The position numbers and the translations under genes were made by a program. From CALODL01 sp942492115 (GTDB taxonomy: Bacteria; Planctomycetota; Phycisphaerae; UBA1845; CAIVHJ01), in contig CALODL010000028.1 of assembly GCA_942492115.1 (NCBI GenBank), forward strand, positions 1 to 41,893: a stretch of DNA of 41,893 nt. The letters are read 5' to 3'. The notes below the pieces were generated by a model. That model saw nothing but the letters and a program-made list of their open reading frames with translations, was not told the DNA's origin and did not search any database. Below are positions 17,328-25,707 of this stretch, piece after piece. Each line of letters starts with the position of its first letter. Position 1 is the first letter of the stretch.

Positions 17328-18533
17328 ATGAACGCTCAGAACATTCTCAAGCGATCCCGGTATTACCAATCACGCATGGTCAATTTTCTGCGCGACATCG
17401 TCGCAATTCCGTCGGAAAGTGCACAGGAGAAGAAGGTCATTGCGCGCATCCGCAAGGAGATGAAAGACCTCGGTTGCTTCGAGCGCGTGTGGACCGATCC
17501 CATGGGCAATCTCCTGGCCCGCGTCGGACGGGGCCCGAGGCTGATTGCCATTGATGCGCACATCGACACGGTCGGCGTCGGTGACCCCAGTGAGTGGAAG
17601 CACGATCCGTACGCCGGCAAGAATGCCGGGGGCATCGTCTACGGTCGGGGTGCGGGTGACCAGAAGGGCGCCGTCCCGGCAATGGTCTACGCTGCGAAGA
17701 TCATCAAAGACTTGAACCTGCAGCATGAGGATTGGACGCTGTTGCTGACGTGTACGGTCATGGAGGAGGATTGCGACGGGTTGTGTTGGCAGTACATCGT
17801 TCAGGAAGACAACATCCGCCCGGAATGCGTGGTCGTGACCGACTCCACCAACTGCAAGATCCTGCGCGGCCAGCGTGGGCGCATGGAGATCGGTGTCACC
17901 GTCAAAGGCCGCTCGTGCCACGGTTCGATGCCGCACAAAGGTGACAACGCGGTGTATAAGATCGCGCGGGTCATCGGCGAGATCGAAAAGCTCAACAAAC
18001 GGCTGAAGAAGAACACATTCCTCGGCAATGGTACGATCACCGTGTCCCACGTCGACTGCAAAACGCCCAGCATGTGCGCTGTCCCCGGCGAAGCGTACAT
18101 CCATCTCGATCGTCGGCTGACCGTCGGTGATACGAAAACCTCCGCCGTGCGCGAGGTCCGCGATGCCGTACGCCGTGCTGGCGTCACAGCCCGGGTCGCC
18201 ATCCCCATCTATCGCAAGCCCAGCTACACCGGCTTGGTCTACGAAACGGAGCATTACTTTCCCACGTGGTGCGAGCCGGAAGACGCCCCGCAGGTCACCG
18301 CAGCAGTGGACAACTACAAGCTGCTGTTCGGCAAGAAGCAAAAGCCCTCGCGGTGGACGTTCAGCACCAACGCTGTATCAATCGCAGGCATGTTCGGGAT
18401 TCCGTGCGTCGGCTTCGGCCCCGCGGAGGAGGCGGTCGCCCACACCGTCAACGACCGCGTGCCCATCGACCATCTCGTCCGATGCGCCGCCTTCTATGCC
18501 GCATACCCGAACACCTATTGTCAGAGTACTTAG
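17328..18533 (+). CDS. ygeY: YgeY family metal-dependent hydrolase (M20 peptidase fold)
   Basis: The product is a 401-residue M20-fold dinuclear zinc hydrolase closely resembling E. coli YgeY over its full length. Conserved blocks include FLRDIVAIPSESAQEKKV, DAHIDTVG, GRGAGDQKG, MEEDCDGLCWQYI, GQRGRMEI, CHGSMPHKGDNA and WTFSTNAVSIAGM. The expected metal ligands His and Asp of DAHID, Asp of GAGDQ, Glu-Glu of MEED and the late His of AVAHT are all present. ATG at 17328 matches the family start; an ATG at 17292 would add twelve residues. In anaerobic gut bacteria this family belongs to the urate/purine degradation cluster, probably acting on a ring-opened ureido intermediate. The exact substrate here is inferred. 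A REP-like hairpin follows 21 bases after the stop. Confidence 0.93.
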   Translation: MNAQNILKRSRYYQSRMVNFLRDIVAIPSESAQEKKVIARIRKEMKDLGCFERVWTDPMGNLLARVGRGPRLIAIDAHIDTVGVGDPSEWKHDPYAGKNAGGIVYGRGAGDQKGAVPAMVYAAKIIKDLNLQHEDWTLLLTCTVMEEDCDGLCWQYIVQEDNIRPECVVVTDSTNCKILRGQRGRMEIGVTVKGRSCHGSMPHKGDNAVYKIARVIGEIEKLNKRLKKNTFLGNGTITVSHVDCKTPSMCAVPGEAYIHLDRRLTVGDTKTSAVREVRDAVRRAGVTARVAIPIYRKPSYTGLVYETEHYFPTWCEPEDAPQVTAAVDNYKLLFGKKQKPSRWTFSTNAVSIAGMFGIPCVGFGPAEEAVAHTVNDRVPIDHLVRCAAFYAAYPNTYCQST

Positions 18534-19111
18534 CGCAACAAGCGTTTGCCTGCCAAAAAGGGGTCAGGAGCCCTTTTGGAAAATGAGGTTGTTGTCGGCA
18601 CCTACTCGTTTGCGAACCAACACGTTATTGCCACACGAGACCCGGCAGCGAGGGAATCGCATGTTCCCGAGCTGCCGCCGATCACCGCGGTAGGAGTGGG
18701 CTGTCGGGCGACCGCCCCCGTGAGCTTGGACTGCTACGACCAGCGTCGTATCCGGGTCCAACATCTGCGCCGAGTTGCGCAAGCGTGAGTCACGGGACAA
18801 CACACATCGAAGGCTTCCCCGAGACAGACGGCCCCATCACAACGGCGCCGACCCAGCCCCCTCGAGAGATCTCAGCTGATCATTCAACTTGCGTCCTCAG
18901 CAGAATAAAGCCATCCATAACGCGTAGCCCCCGCCTGGAGGTCAGCGAGGTGGACGGGCGACGACCATGAGACTGGCCGCTGTTTGGGCTCGATGGGGCG
19001 AGAAAAGAGATTATTCTGATCGACCTGCAGATCGCCTGAAACCATGGTTGAAGCACCGCCCTCCGATGCCGTAGACTCGGGAAAAGTAACCCTATTCGAC
19101 TAATCAAAACG
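18534..19111. other. Intergenic region between ygeY and the sigma factor gene
   Basis: These 578 bases hold the solo REP-like hairpin at 18555-18579. Otherwise I see no gene with homology or good coding signal. The last 100 bases must contain the promoter of the ECF sigma gene; no clear Shine-Dalgarno sequence precedes its ATG. Confidence 0.5.
18555..18579. repeat. Solo REP-like palindrome
   Basis: The core GGGTCAGGAGCCCTTT is the same as in the two elements flanking the RAYT transposase at 36.4-37.1 kb. The ends AAAAGGG and CCCTTTT can pair around an 8-base loop, extended by CC/GG. It sits 21 bases downstream of the ygeY stop and may act as a terminator. Confidence 0.85.
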
Positions 19112-19729
19112 ATGCAGCGACACCACCAAGACACCACCTGTCCATCCCTTCTGTCACGCGTACGCAATCCGGATGATCACACCGCGTGGCGAGAATTCGA
19201 GGGCCGATACGCCGAACTGGTCATGCGCTACTGCTGTGCCCGCGGGGTCCAGCCAGCCGACGGTGATGACATTCGCCAGCAAGTCTGGACAAACTTGTCC
19301 AAAGGCCTGCGTACTTTCAAGTATGATCCGAGCAAGGGCCGCTTCCGCGATTACCTGGGCCGGGTGGTTCGAAATGGGATCGCCAGACATTTTTCACGGA
19401 AGGACATCGCCGGGCGGGCGCTAGACAGTGCAGTCCTGGCGACGACGCCCGATGATGCCAGCGGACCGGACGAGGTCTGGGACAAGGAGTGGGTCAACCA
19501 CCACTACCGTCTGGCCATGCAAACGATCGAACGCAGTTTCGAACCGCAGAATGTCGCAGTGTTCAATAGATTGCTCGCTGGTGAACATGCCGAGGACGTT
19601 GCCGCGTCATTTGGTTTGACTCGGCAGGCGGTGTATCAGTCCAAGCATCGTATCCTGCAGCGGATGCGTGAACTGATTGCCCAACAGATCCGTGAAGAAG
19701 ATCAACCGGACATCCCAGAACCCGCCTGA
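19112..19729 (+). CDS. ECF-type RNA polymerase sigma factor
   Basis: The product is a 205-residue sigma-70 family protein of the planctomycete type. Region 2 is seen around residues 25-90 (WREFEGRYAELVMRYC, and KYDPSKGRFRDYLGRVVRN). Region 4 is around residues 140-190, with a helix-turn-helix in EDVAASFGLTRQAVYQSKHRI. The start ATG at 19112 has no obvious ribosome-binding site. Its end overlaps the start of the kinase gene, so the two are co-translated. Planctomycete ECF groups paired with Ser/Thr kinases are known from comparative genomics. The pair probably forms a signal pathway in which the kinase controls sigma activity. Whether it regulates the surrounding purine genes is unknown. Confidence 0.9.
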   Translation: MQRHHQDTTCPSLLSRVRNPDDHTAWREFEGRYAELVMRYCCARGVQPADGDDIRQQVWTNLSKGLRTFKYDPSKGRFRDYLGRVVRNGIARHFSRKDIAGRALDSAVLATTPDDASGPDEVWDKEWVNHHYRLAMQTIERSFEPQNVAVFNRLLAGEHAEDVAASFGLTRQAVYQSKHRILQRMRELIAQQIREEDQPDIPEPA

Positions 19730-22700
19730 TCGGCAATCGCCCGACGCGGCCACTCCCCCAGCTCTCGACCTCAGTCCTGATTCAGTCCGGGCGTTCGGCT
19801 TCGATCTGAGCGAGGACCAACTGTTCGCGCGCGTGCGTCAGGCGGTGGGATCGGTGGAGCCCGTGTCGGGACCGGCCGACGTGCCCGGTGTGGTCGGCGC
19901 ACCAGGTCAGCGGCTCGGCGCCTACGAGCTGATCAGGGCCGTCGGCGCCGGCGGCATGGGTGCCGTCTGGAAAGCGCACCGCGTCGATGGCACCTTTGAG
20001 CGGACGTGCGCGATCAAGCTGATCAAGTACGGGCTCGATAGCGGCGAGATGCTCCGGCGCTTCAGCTTCGAACGTCAGGTGCTTGCTCGGCTCGAGCACC
20101 CGCACATCGCGCGGCTGTACGAAGGAGGCACGACGGAAGCCGGGCAACCGTACCTGGTCATGGAGTACGTCGATGGTCTTCCGCTCGGCACGTATTGCGC
20201 GCAGCACGGCCTCGACGTCGATGGGCGCTTGCGGCTGATGCAGCGGATATGCAGCGCGGTCCACTACGCCCACAGCAACCTCGTGCTGCACCGCGACATC
20301 AAGCCGAGCAACATCCTGGTCACGCTCGACGGCGTCCCCAAGCTGCTCGATTTCGGCATCGCCAAGTTGCTCGACGTGGACGGCGACGAACGGGCCACGA
20401 GCATGACGCAAACCGGCCAGCGCGTTCTGACCCCACGCTATGCCAGCCCGGAGCAGCTTGCAGGCGAGCGTTTGACCACGACCAGCGATACCTACGCTCT
20501 GGGTGTGGTGCTGTACGAATTGATCACCGGCTGCAGCCCCTATGGCTCGACGGAAGGACCACCGGTCGCGCTGGAGCGCGCGGTACTCGATGAACGGCCC
20601 CCGACGGCCAGCTCGGCTGCCGGCCGGCGATTAGATCTGACGCCGTCGGACCGCCGCGCGATGCGCCGGCGCCTGCGCGGAGACCTCGACACCATTCTCG
20701 AGAAGGCGCTGCACAAAGAACCGACCGAGCGCTACGCCTCCGCAGAGCAACTCGGTGAAGACCTCCGTCGCCACCTCGAGGGATTACCGCTGCTGACCCG
20801 GCCACCGGGGTGGATGGCCCGGGGCGTGCGTCTGGTTCGGCGGCGGCGTGGCGTGGTCGCCGCGGCGCTGCTCGGCAGTGTGGTCTCGCTGGCCCTGGCA
20901 GCGTTCATCGTCACGCAACAGTTCATGGTGCCCGGCTGGATCGCCGACCATGTCCGCGCGGCCCGCCTGACGCTGCTCAATCCGAGTATGGCGATCCAAG
21001 TTCAGAACCTGATGATTTTTTCACCGCACCGCCAGCTCGATTCGGATCTGTTGGTGGCTGTCGAGGTGGACACGCTGGCGACGGCGCTGCAGCACTACGG
21101 TGCTGCCCTTGATCTGGGCGCTGATGACACCGTCCAGATCGAACGCGATGCGGCAGCGCTGGCCCTGGCCATTGGTCGGGGGGTGGATGATCCTGCTGCG
21201 CTGGCCCGTTTGCGGCCCCATGCGCCGGCGACTTGCACCGCGGCCGAAGCGTGGATGGCGTCAGGCGCGACGCTGCCCCCACCGATGCTCGACCTCGACA
21301 TGCTCGATGATATCGACCTGCGGTGTCTCGGGCTCGTGTCCTCGTGGTGCGGCAATGCGGCATTGGCCCTCGAGGCCTGGACGCGCCTGCCACTGACCGC
21401 ACCGGACCCGCTGATCGAAGCCTATCTGGCGACGCTGTGGCTGACGCTCGACCAGCCCGAACGGGCCTATCCGCGGGCGTTGAGTGCCTACCGGGCGTTT
21501 CCCGATGCTCAGTTTCTGGCCGCCCAGGCCGCCGACGCTGCGGTGCGCTGCGGCGATGCCTACCAGGCCCGCGCTCTGCTCGACCGCGCCGCAGCACTCG
21601 TGGACAAACGTGACCGCTACGATCCGCTCAATCGCATCGAAATGCTCTATCACCTCGAACAAGGTGACGATGCCCGGGCGTGGGACGTGTACGCCAACGC
21701 CCGCCTCGATCCTCGTAATCCGGTGGCGACCTATCAACTGGCCCGGATCCTTGTGCGCCGCGAACAACCCGAGGACGCCATGCGTCTGCTGGCCCATCGG
21801 CTCGCGGACAATGTGGAACTTCATCGGCTCGGGCAGTTCTACGCCGATCTCGTCGAGTCTTGGTGGATGGGTCTGGATGGCCGTACGCGGCGTGCCGCGA
21901 TCCATGCTGCTTTAACTCATCCGGCGGCGCCCGACGACGCCATCAGTCGGTTGCGGCGCTACGCGGAGGTCAACGCGGTGCTCGAAACCACCCCGGTCCA
22001 CCCCCTGGCAGCAGCGATCTGGGGCGGGACCGCGGCCGCGCACGACGCGGTTCGGGCCGACCTGCTCGAAACCTGCAGCACGCTGCGCTTCGACGATGAT
22101 GCGTTCTGGTGGACCGTCCTGCACACGCCGTACGCACAGCGCCACCTCGAGCTCGACGTCCCCGTGGACAGTGGGCCGACCCCGGTGGTCGTCCCACGTG
22201 CTCCCGACGGATGGACCGTAGAGGCCATCCTGAACAACCCGGCACACCTGGCGCCGGCGCACCTCACTGCCTGGGTGGACGCACGCGGATGTTTCGCCGC
22301 GTGGCACGATGGTGCGGCCACGGTCGTGCGCCACTGGACGGACGGCGCGGTCTCGACCTTGCTGAGCACCCGCTGGCCGGGTGAGCCGCACGACCACCAG
22401 GACTGGGGGACGTGGGGCCTGAGGGTGAATTATGAGCTGACCTGCAACCTCGGTAGCTTTCGACGCGCAGTTGGCTACTGGAACAACACTGCGCATCCTG
22501 GGCGGGACAGTTGGACGTTCTCGTTTGCTGAGAACACCGCCGGATACGCGCAGCACCTCAGAGGCGCGCGCTATTACCTGCTGGGCGCTGGCGAGGACCC
22601 GCCGGGCGGGCCGGCCTCTTCCCCCCGCACGGTGTACGTGGCCGCTCCGGACGACGCGAACGTGGCCCACCCTGGTGCCGGCGCTCTCGATGACGCCGGA

Positions 22701-23051
22701 CTGTTCGGCGCAGACTTCGTCTTCGCGTGGACCATGGCCGATGCCCGCACAGGTGACGCCCTGTACGCGCTGGCCGGCGCGACCGGCACGTGGACGCGCC
22801 TCACGATGCCCGCTGATGGCGTGCGCTACGGCGACGTGGCCGTGTGCCCCGACATGGGCACCTATGCGGCTGGTGCGTGGCTCGTGGACGGAAACAGCAA
22901 CCGCCTGATTCACCTCACGCCAGATGGCACCATGCGCCACATCGCCACCGAGTTTGAGAACGTGGCCTCACTGACCTGCAATCGCACCGAACCGGCCCTG
23001 TACGTCTCGGATCGACAGGCCGTTTATCGCGTGACATTCGACGACCGCTGA
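19677..23051 (+). CDS. Membrane-anchored Ser/Thr protein kinase with large extracytoplasmic domain
   Basis: The product has 1124 residues if the TTG at 19677 is used; GTG at 19692 is an equally possible start. Both overlap the sigma gene. The Hanks-type kinase domain spans about residues 83-375. It has the glycine loop GAGGMGAVWK, Lys114 in CAIKLIK, HRDIKPSN (205-212), DFGIAK (225-230) and YASPEQ. All catalytic residues are present, so it should be active. A single transmembrane helix follows near residues 390-415. The remaining 700 residues are extracytoplasmic: a helical, TPR-like part (about 430-800), then a beta-rich part with Trp-containing repeats that may be a propeller. The stop codon abuts the convergent DUF4416 gene. 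Confidence 0.93.
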   Translation: MPNRSVKKINRTSQNPPDRQSPDAATPPALDLSPDSVRAFGFDLSEDQLFARVRQAVGSVEPVSGPADVPGVVGAPGQRLGAYELIRAVGAGGMGAVWKAHRVDGTFERTCAIKLIKYGLDSGEMLRRFSFERQVLARLEHPHIARLYEGGTTEAGQPYLVMEYVDGLPLGTYCAQHGLDVDGRLRLMQRICSAVHYAHSNLVLHRDIKPSNILVTLDGVPKLLDFGIAKLLDVDGDERATSMTQTGQRVLTPRYASPEQLAGERLTTTSDTYALGVVLYELITGCSPYGSTEGPPVALERAVLDERPPTASSAAGRRLDLTPSDRRAMRRRLRGDLDTILEKALHKEPTERYASAEQLGEDLRRHLEGLPLLTRPPGWMARGVRLVRRRRGVVAAALLGSVVSLALAAFIVTQQFMVPGWIADHVRAARLTLLNPSMAIQVQNLMIFSPHRQLDSDLLVAVEVDTLATALQHYGAALDLGADDTVQIERDAAALALAIGRGVDDPAALARLRPHAPATCTAAEAWMASGATLPPPMLDLDMLDDIDLRCLGLVSSWCGNAALALEAWTRLPLTAPDPLIEAYLATLWLTLDQPERAYPRALSAYRAFPDAQFLAAQAADAAVRCGDAYQARALLDRAAALVDKRDRYDPLNRIEMLYHLEQGDDARAWDVYANARLDPRNPVATYQLARILVRREQPEDAMRLLAHRLADNVELHRLGQFYADLVESWWMGLDGRTRRAAIHAALTHPAAPDDAISRLRRYAEVNAVLETTPVHPLAAAIWGGTAAAHDAVRADLLETCSTLRFDDDAFWWTVLHTPYAQRHLELDVPVDSGPTPVVVPRAPDGWTVEAILNNPAHLAPAHLTAWVDARGCFAAWHDGAATVVRHWTDGAVSTLLSTRWPGEPHDHQDWGTWGLRVNYELTCNLGSFRRAVGYWNNTAHPGRDSWTFSFAENTAGYAQHLRGARYYLLGAGEDPPGGPASSPRTVYVAAPDDANVAHPGAGALDDAGLFGADFVFAWTMADARTGDALYALAGATGTWTRLTMPADGVRYGDVAVCPDMGTYAAGAWLVDGNSNRLIHLTPDGTMRHIATEFENVASLTCNRTEPALYVSDRQAVYRVTFDDR

Positions 23052-23579
23052 TCAGCCAGACTTCCGCTGCGCCAGGTAGGCGGCGCGGATCGCGGCGAGA
23101 TCTGCATCGTAGCGGCCATCCTTGAAGTCTGGAAACGTCCACTCGAAGGGCTCGTAGCGTCCCCCACGATAGCGCGCGACGGGATCCGCGTAGATCCCGT
23201 CTGACAAGTATATTTTCTGACCGGCGTACTTCACGCTGGCAAGAACCAGCTTGCTGTGGTCGAGGTAGCCGATGTCCAGGTTCACGCGGCGACCCGTTGG
23301 GCCGGCCAGCTGGTTTTCGAGGTCGTTGCACCATAGCTTGGCCGGGGCGATCACGCCCGGCGAGACGAGTTCGGTGAAACTCACAAGGCGTTTGTGCAGA
23401 CGCGTGCCCATTTCACGGGCGTAGTAGGCGGTTTCGTCGAAGGCGTGGTCCACCCCACTATGATCGAGCGGCCCCCATCGTTCGATGAGCCGGGCGGAGG
23501 CAGCTGTCCGCGCGGCGTCATCCGACCACCACACCGCGACGATGAGCTTGACCCTCGCGACCGGCGCGCACTCAGCCAT
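23052..23579 (-). CDS. DUF4416 family protein
   Basis: This 175-residue protein matches the DUF4416 family pattern: VKLIVAVWWSDD near the start, LDHSGVDHAFDETAYYAREMG, SPGVIAPAKLWCNDLE, GRRVNLDIGYLDHSKLVLAS, KIYLSDGIYADP and a C-terminal WTFPDFKDG. The function of the family is not known to me. Its ATG lies inside the end of the NAT-like gene (8-base overlap), so it is probably the last gene of a minus-strand operon that starts with the PLP enzyme at 27168. It may therefore belong to purine breakdown by context. Confidence 0.88.
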   Translation of the reverse strand: MAECAPVARVKLIVAVWWSDDAARTAASARLIERWGPLDHSGVDHAFDETAYYAREMGTRLHKRLVSFTELVSPGVIAPAKLWCNDLENQLAGPTGRRVNLDIGYLDHSKLVLASVKYAGQKIYLSDGIYADPVARYRGGRYEPFEWTFPDFKDGRYDADLAAIRAAYLAQRKSG

Positions 23580-24405
23580 GGACCTCGTCCTTGCTCAGCG
23601 CGCTGAGCGCTCGCGACACGAGGCCCGCATTCATGCCGAACCGCGTCACAATGCACTCGGCGAGGGCCTCGTCGCTCAAGCGCCGCACATCATGTCGAGC
23701 GCCGCAGCGCACCTGCAGGCGACGGTCCTGAATGTAGTGTTGTCCTTGTGGTGACACACGACTGAGCAACGGATAATGCATCATGTCCCAGCCGAAGGAC
23801 GCATCCCAGGCGTGCAAGAATTGCCCTGTATCCACCGGCGCGGTCTTATAGGTCAAACGCTTCTTGTCCCGACCATCCTGAACGGTGTGCACACTCACCC
23901 GTTCTGTGCTCTCCGGACGCAGAATAACCCTGTTATAGTCATTCTCGAACGTGTGCGTTTCACCATCGAGTGGTAGTGGACGTGTGATGAGGTAGCCGGG
24001 GTCAATTACATGTGGACGGTCCTCGACCCACACGAGAATAGCACAGTGGGTGTCCACTCCATAGTGGCGATCGGCCAGGATGGGCTCGGCCCGCCATCCC
24101 CCCGCCCGAACGAGATGCAACAATGCCGCAGTCAGCGAGAAACAGGTGCCACCGGCACCGTGGTGCACATGGTCGTGGACCACTTCACCGGGACCCCGGC
24201 GTGCGACCTCGGGCCGCCTGGTATCACGATGCTTCAGTATCTTGGTGAGGTTCTCGTACGGCAGGCAAGCGAATGCGGCAGCCAGGCGGGCCAGCCCGTC
24301 TGGACCGCCATCGTCCGGTAGACCGAAGTGGCGCCTGAACACGTGCAGGAGGCTGCCGTCGGCCGGGGTGTCGAGTGGCGTCATCGTTGTATGGTTCGTA
24401 GCCAT
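23572..24405 (-). CDS. Arylamine N-acetyltransferase-like (NAT superfamily) protein
   Basis: The product has 277 residues from ATG 24405; a GTG at 24426 would add seven. The Cys-His-Asp triad of the NAT/transglutaminase fold can be placed at GAGGTCFSLTAALL (Cys), VDTHCAILV (His) and HVIDPGYL (Asp). The N-terminal segment LPYENLTK is also typical of NATs (LPFENL). NATs move acetyl or other acyl groups from CoA to amines, hydroxylamines or hydrazines. The gene sits 60 bases downstream of ygeW and overlaps DUF4416, all on the minus strand. It may act on an amine made in this pathway, but the substrate cannot be inferred from sequence. Confidence 0.72.
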   Translation of the reverse strand: MATNHTTMTPLDTPADGSLLHVFRRHFGLPDDGGPDGLARLAAAFACLPYENLTKILKHRDTRRPEVARRGPGEVVHDHVHHGAGGTCFSLTAALLHLVRAGGWRAEPILADRHYGVDTHCAILVWVEDRPHVIDPGYLITRPLPLDGETHTFENDYNRVILRPESTERVSVHTVQDGRDKKRLTYKTAPVDTGQFLHAWDASFGWDMMHYPLLSRVSPQGQHYIQDRRLQVRCGARHDVRRLSDEALAECIVTRFGMNAGLVSRALSALSKDEVHG

Positions 24406-24465
24406 CCTATGAGCAGCATGCCACACTGGCTCTCATGCAGCGGTGCGTGCCCGGCCTCGTAATCA

Positions 24466-25680
24466 TTATGGCCGTCGCCGCGTGCCTTGTTCGTGCAAAA
24501 TACGCAACGTCGCAGCAACATCGCGGCAGCGGGTCAGCATCATCATTGCAGCGATGACGAACGGCTTGTGCGACGCTTCGCGGTACGTGTCGAGACGGTA
24601 GCGTTCGAAGACCGTGGCATCCACCTCGCCCTCGGCACAACTGACGCCCGTGATATCCGCAGGCAGACAGTGCATGTACAGCGCCTTACCGCCAGCCGTT
24701 TTCTTCATCAGGTCCTCGGTGCAGGCCCAATCCTTGTGATGGGCATTGTTCTCCAGACAACGTTGTTCCAGTGCATCCAGTTCGGCCGTCTTGCCGTCGC
24801 GCAGAAGGCTCGTGCGTTCCTCCATGACCCGGTACGGCGCCCAACTCTTGGGATAGACGATGTCCGCATCAGCAAAGGCCTCACCCATGTCATGAACGCG
24901 ACGAAACGAACCGCCCGCCTCGATCGCAAAGCGGTTGGAGGTCTCGAGTGTATCGGGCACGAGATCGTAGCCTTCAGGGTGGGCCAATACGACATCCATC
25001 CCGAAGCGCGTCATGAGGCTGATGATGCCCTGCGGCACGGACAATGGTTTCCCGTACGACGGCGAGTAGGCCCATGTCATCGCGATCTTCTTGCCTTTGA
25101 GTTTCTCCAGCGAGCCGAAGGTGTGCTGCAGGTGCAGCAGATCGGCCAACGATTGCGTCGGGTGATCCAAGTCGCACTGCAGGTTGATCACCGCCGGGCG
25201 CTGCGCGAGCACACCCTCGCGGTAACCGGCATCGACCGCCGCGGCAAACTCGACCATATACTGGTGCCCCGCACCAAGAAACAAGTCGTCACGGATGCCG
25301 ATGGCCTCGGTCATGAACGAGATCATGTTGGCCGTCTCACGGACGGTTTCACCGTGAGCGATCTGCGATTTCTTTTCATCGAGTTCCTGAACCCCAAGCC
25401 CCAGCAGGTTGGCCGCACTGGCGTAACTGAATCGTGTCCGGGTCGACTGATCCCGGAAAATCGATACCGCCAGCCCAGACTCGAATACGCGCGAAGAGAT
25501 GCGCTCGCGATACAAGGCCTCGAGTGTTTCGGCCACGGTCAGAACCGCTTTGAGGTTGTCCATGCTCTGTTCCCACGTCAGCAGGAAATCCTCCTGGTAC
25601 AGCGCGGGGGTCATCGCACCAAGGCGTTCGATGAGTTCAATTGCTTTCAGATCATCTTGCATGTCGATGGGCCGTTTCAT
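24466..25680 (-). CDS. ygeW: YgeW family (knotted) carbamoyltransferase
   Basis: The 404-residue member of the aspartate/ornithine carbamoyltransferase superfamily is highly similar to E. coli YgeW (396 residues) along its whole length. It has the carbamoyl-phosphate loop FRDQSTRTRFSYASA, the signature HGETVRETANMIS, LQCDLDHPTQSLADL, MTWAYSPSYGKPLSVP, IVYPKSWAPY and YMHCLPADITGVSC. In purine-degrading clusters this family is thought to release carbamoyl phosphate from a ureido intermediate, allowing ATP formation by carbamate kinase. No carbamate kinase gene is in the window. The gene is 27 bases downstream of the PLP enzyme gene, in the same operon. No clear ribosome-binding site precedes ATG 25680; Met7 is an alternative start. 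Confidence 0.95.
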   Translation of the reverse strand: MKRPIDMQDDLKAIELIERLGAMTPALYQEDFLLTWEQSMDNLKAVLTVAETLEALYRERISSRVFESGLAVSIFRDQSTRTRFSYASAANLLGLGVQELDEKKSQIAHGETVRETANMISFMTEAIGIRDDLFLGAGHQYMVEFAAAVDAGYREGVLAQRPAVINLQCDLDHPTQSLADLLHLQHTFGSLEKLKGKKIAMTWAYSPSYGKPLSVPQGIISLMTRFGMDVVLAHPEGYDLVPDTLETSNRFAIEAGGSFRRVHDMGEAFADADIVYPKSWAPYRVMEERTSLLRDGKTAELDALEQRCLENNAHHKDWACTEDLMKKTAGGKALYMHCLPADITGVSCAEGEVDATVFERYRLDTYREASHKPFVIAAMMMLTRCRDVAATLRILHEQGTRRRP

Positions 25681-25707
25681 ACATAGTTAGTAGATGGGGT
25701 TCCATGT

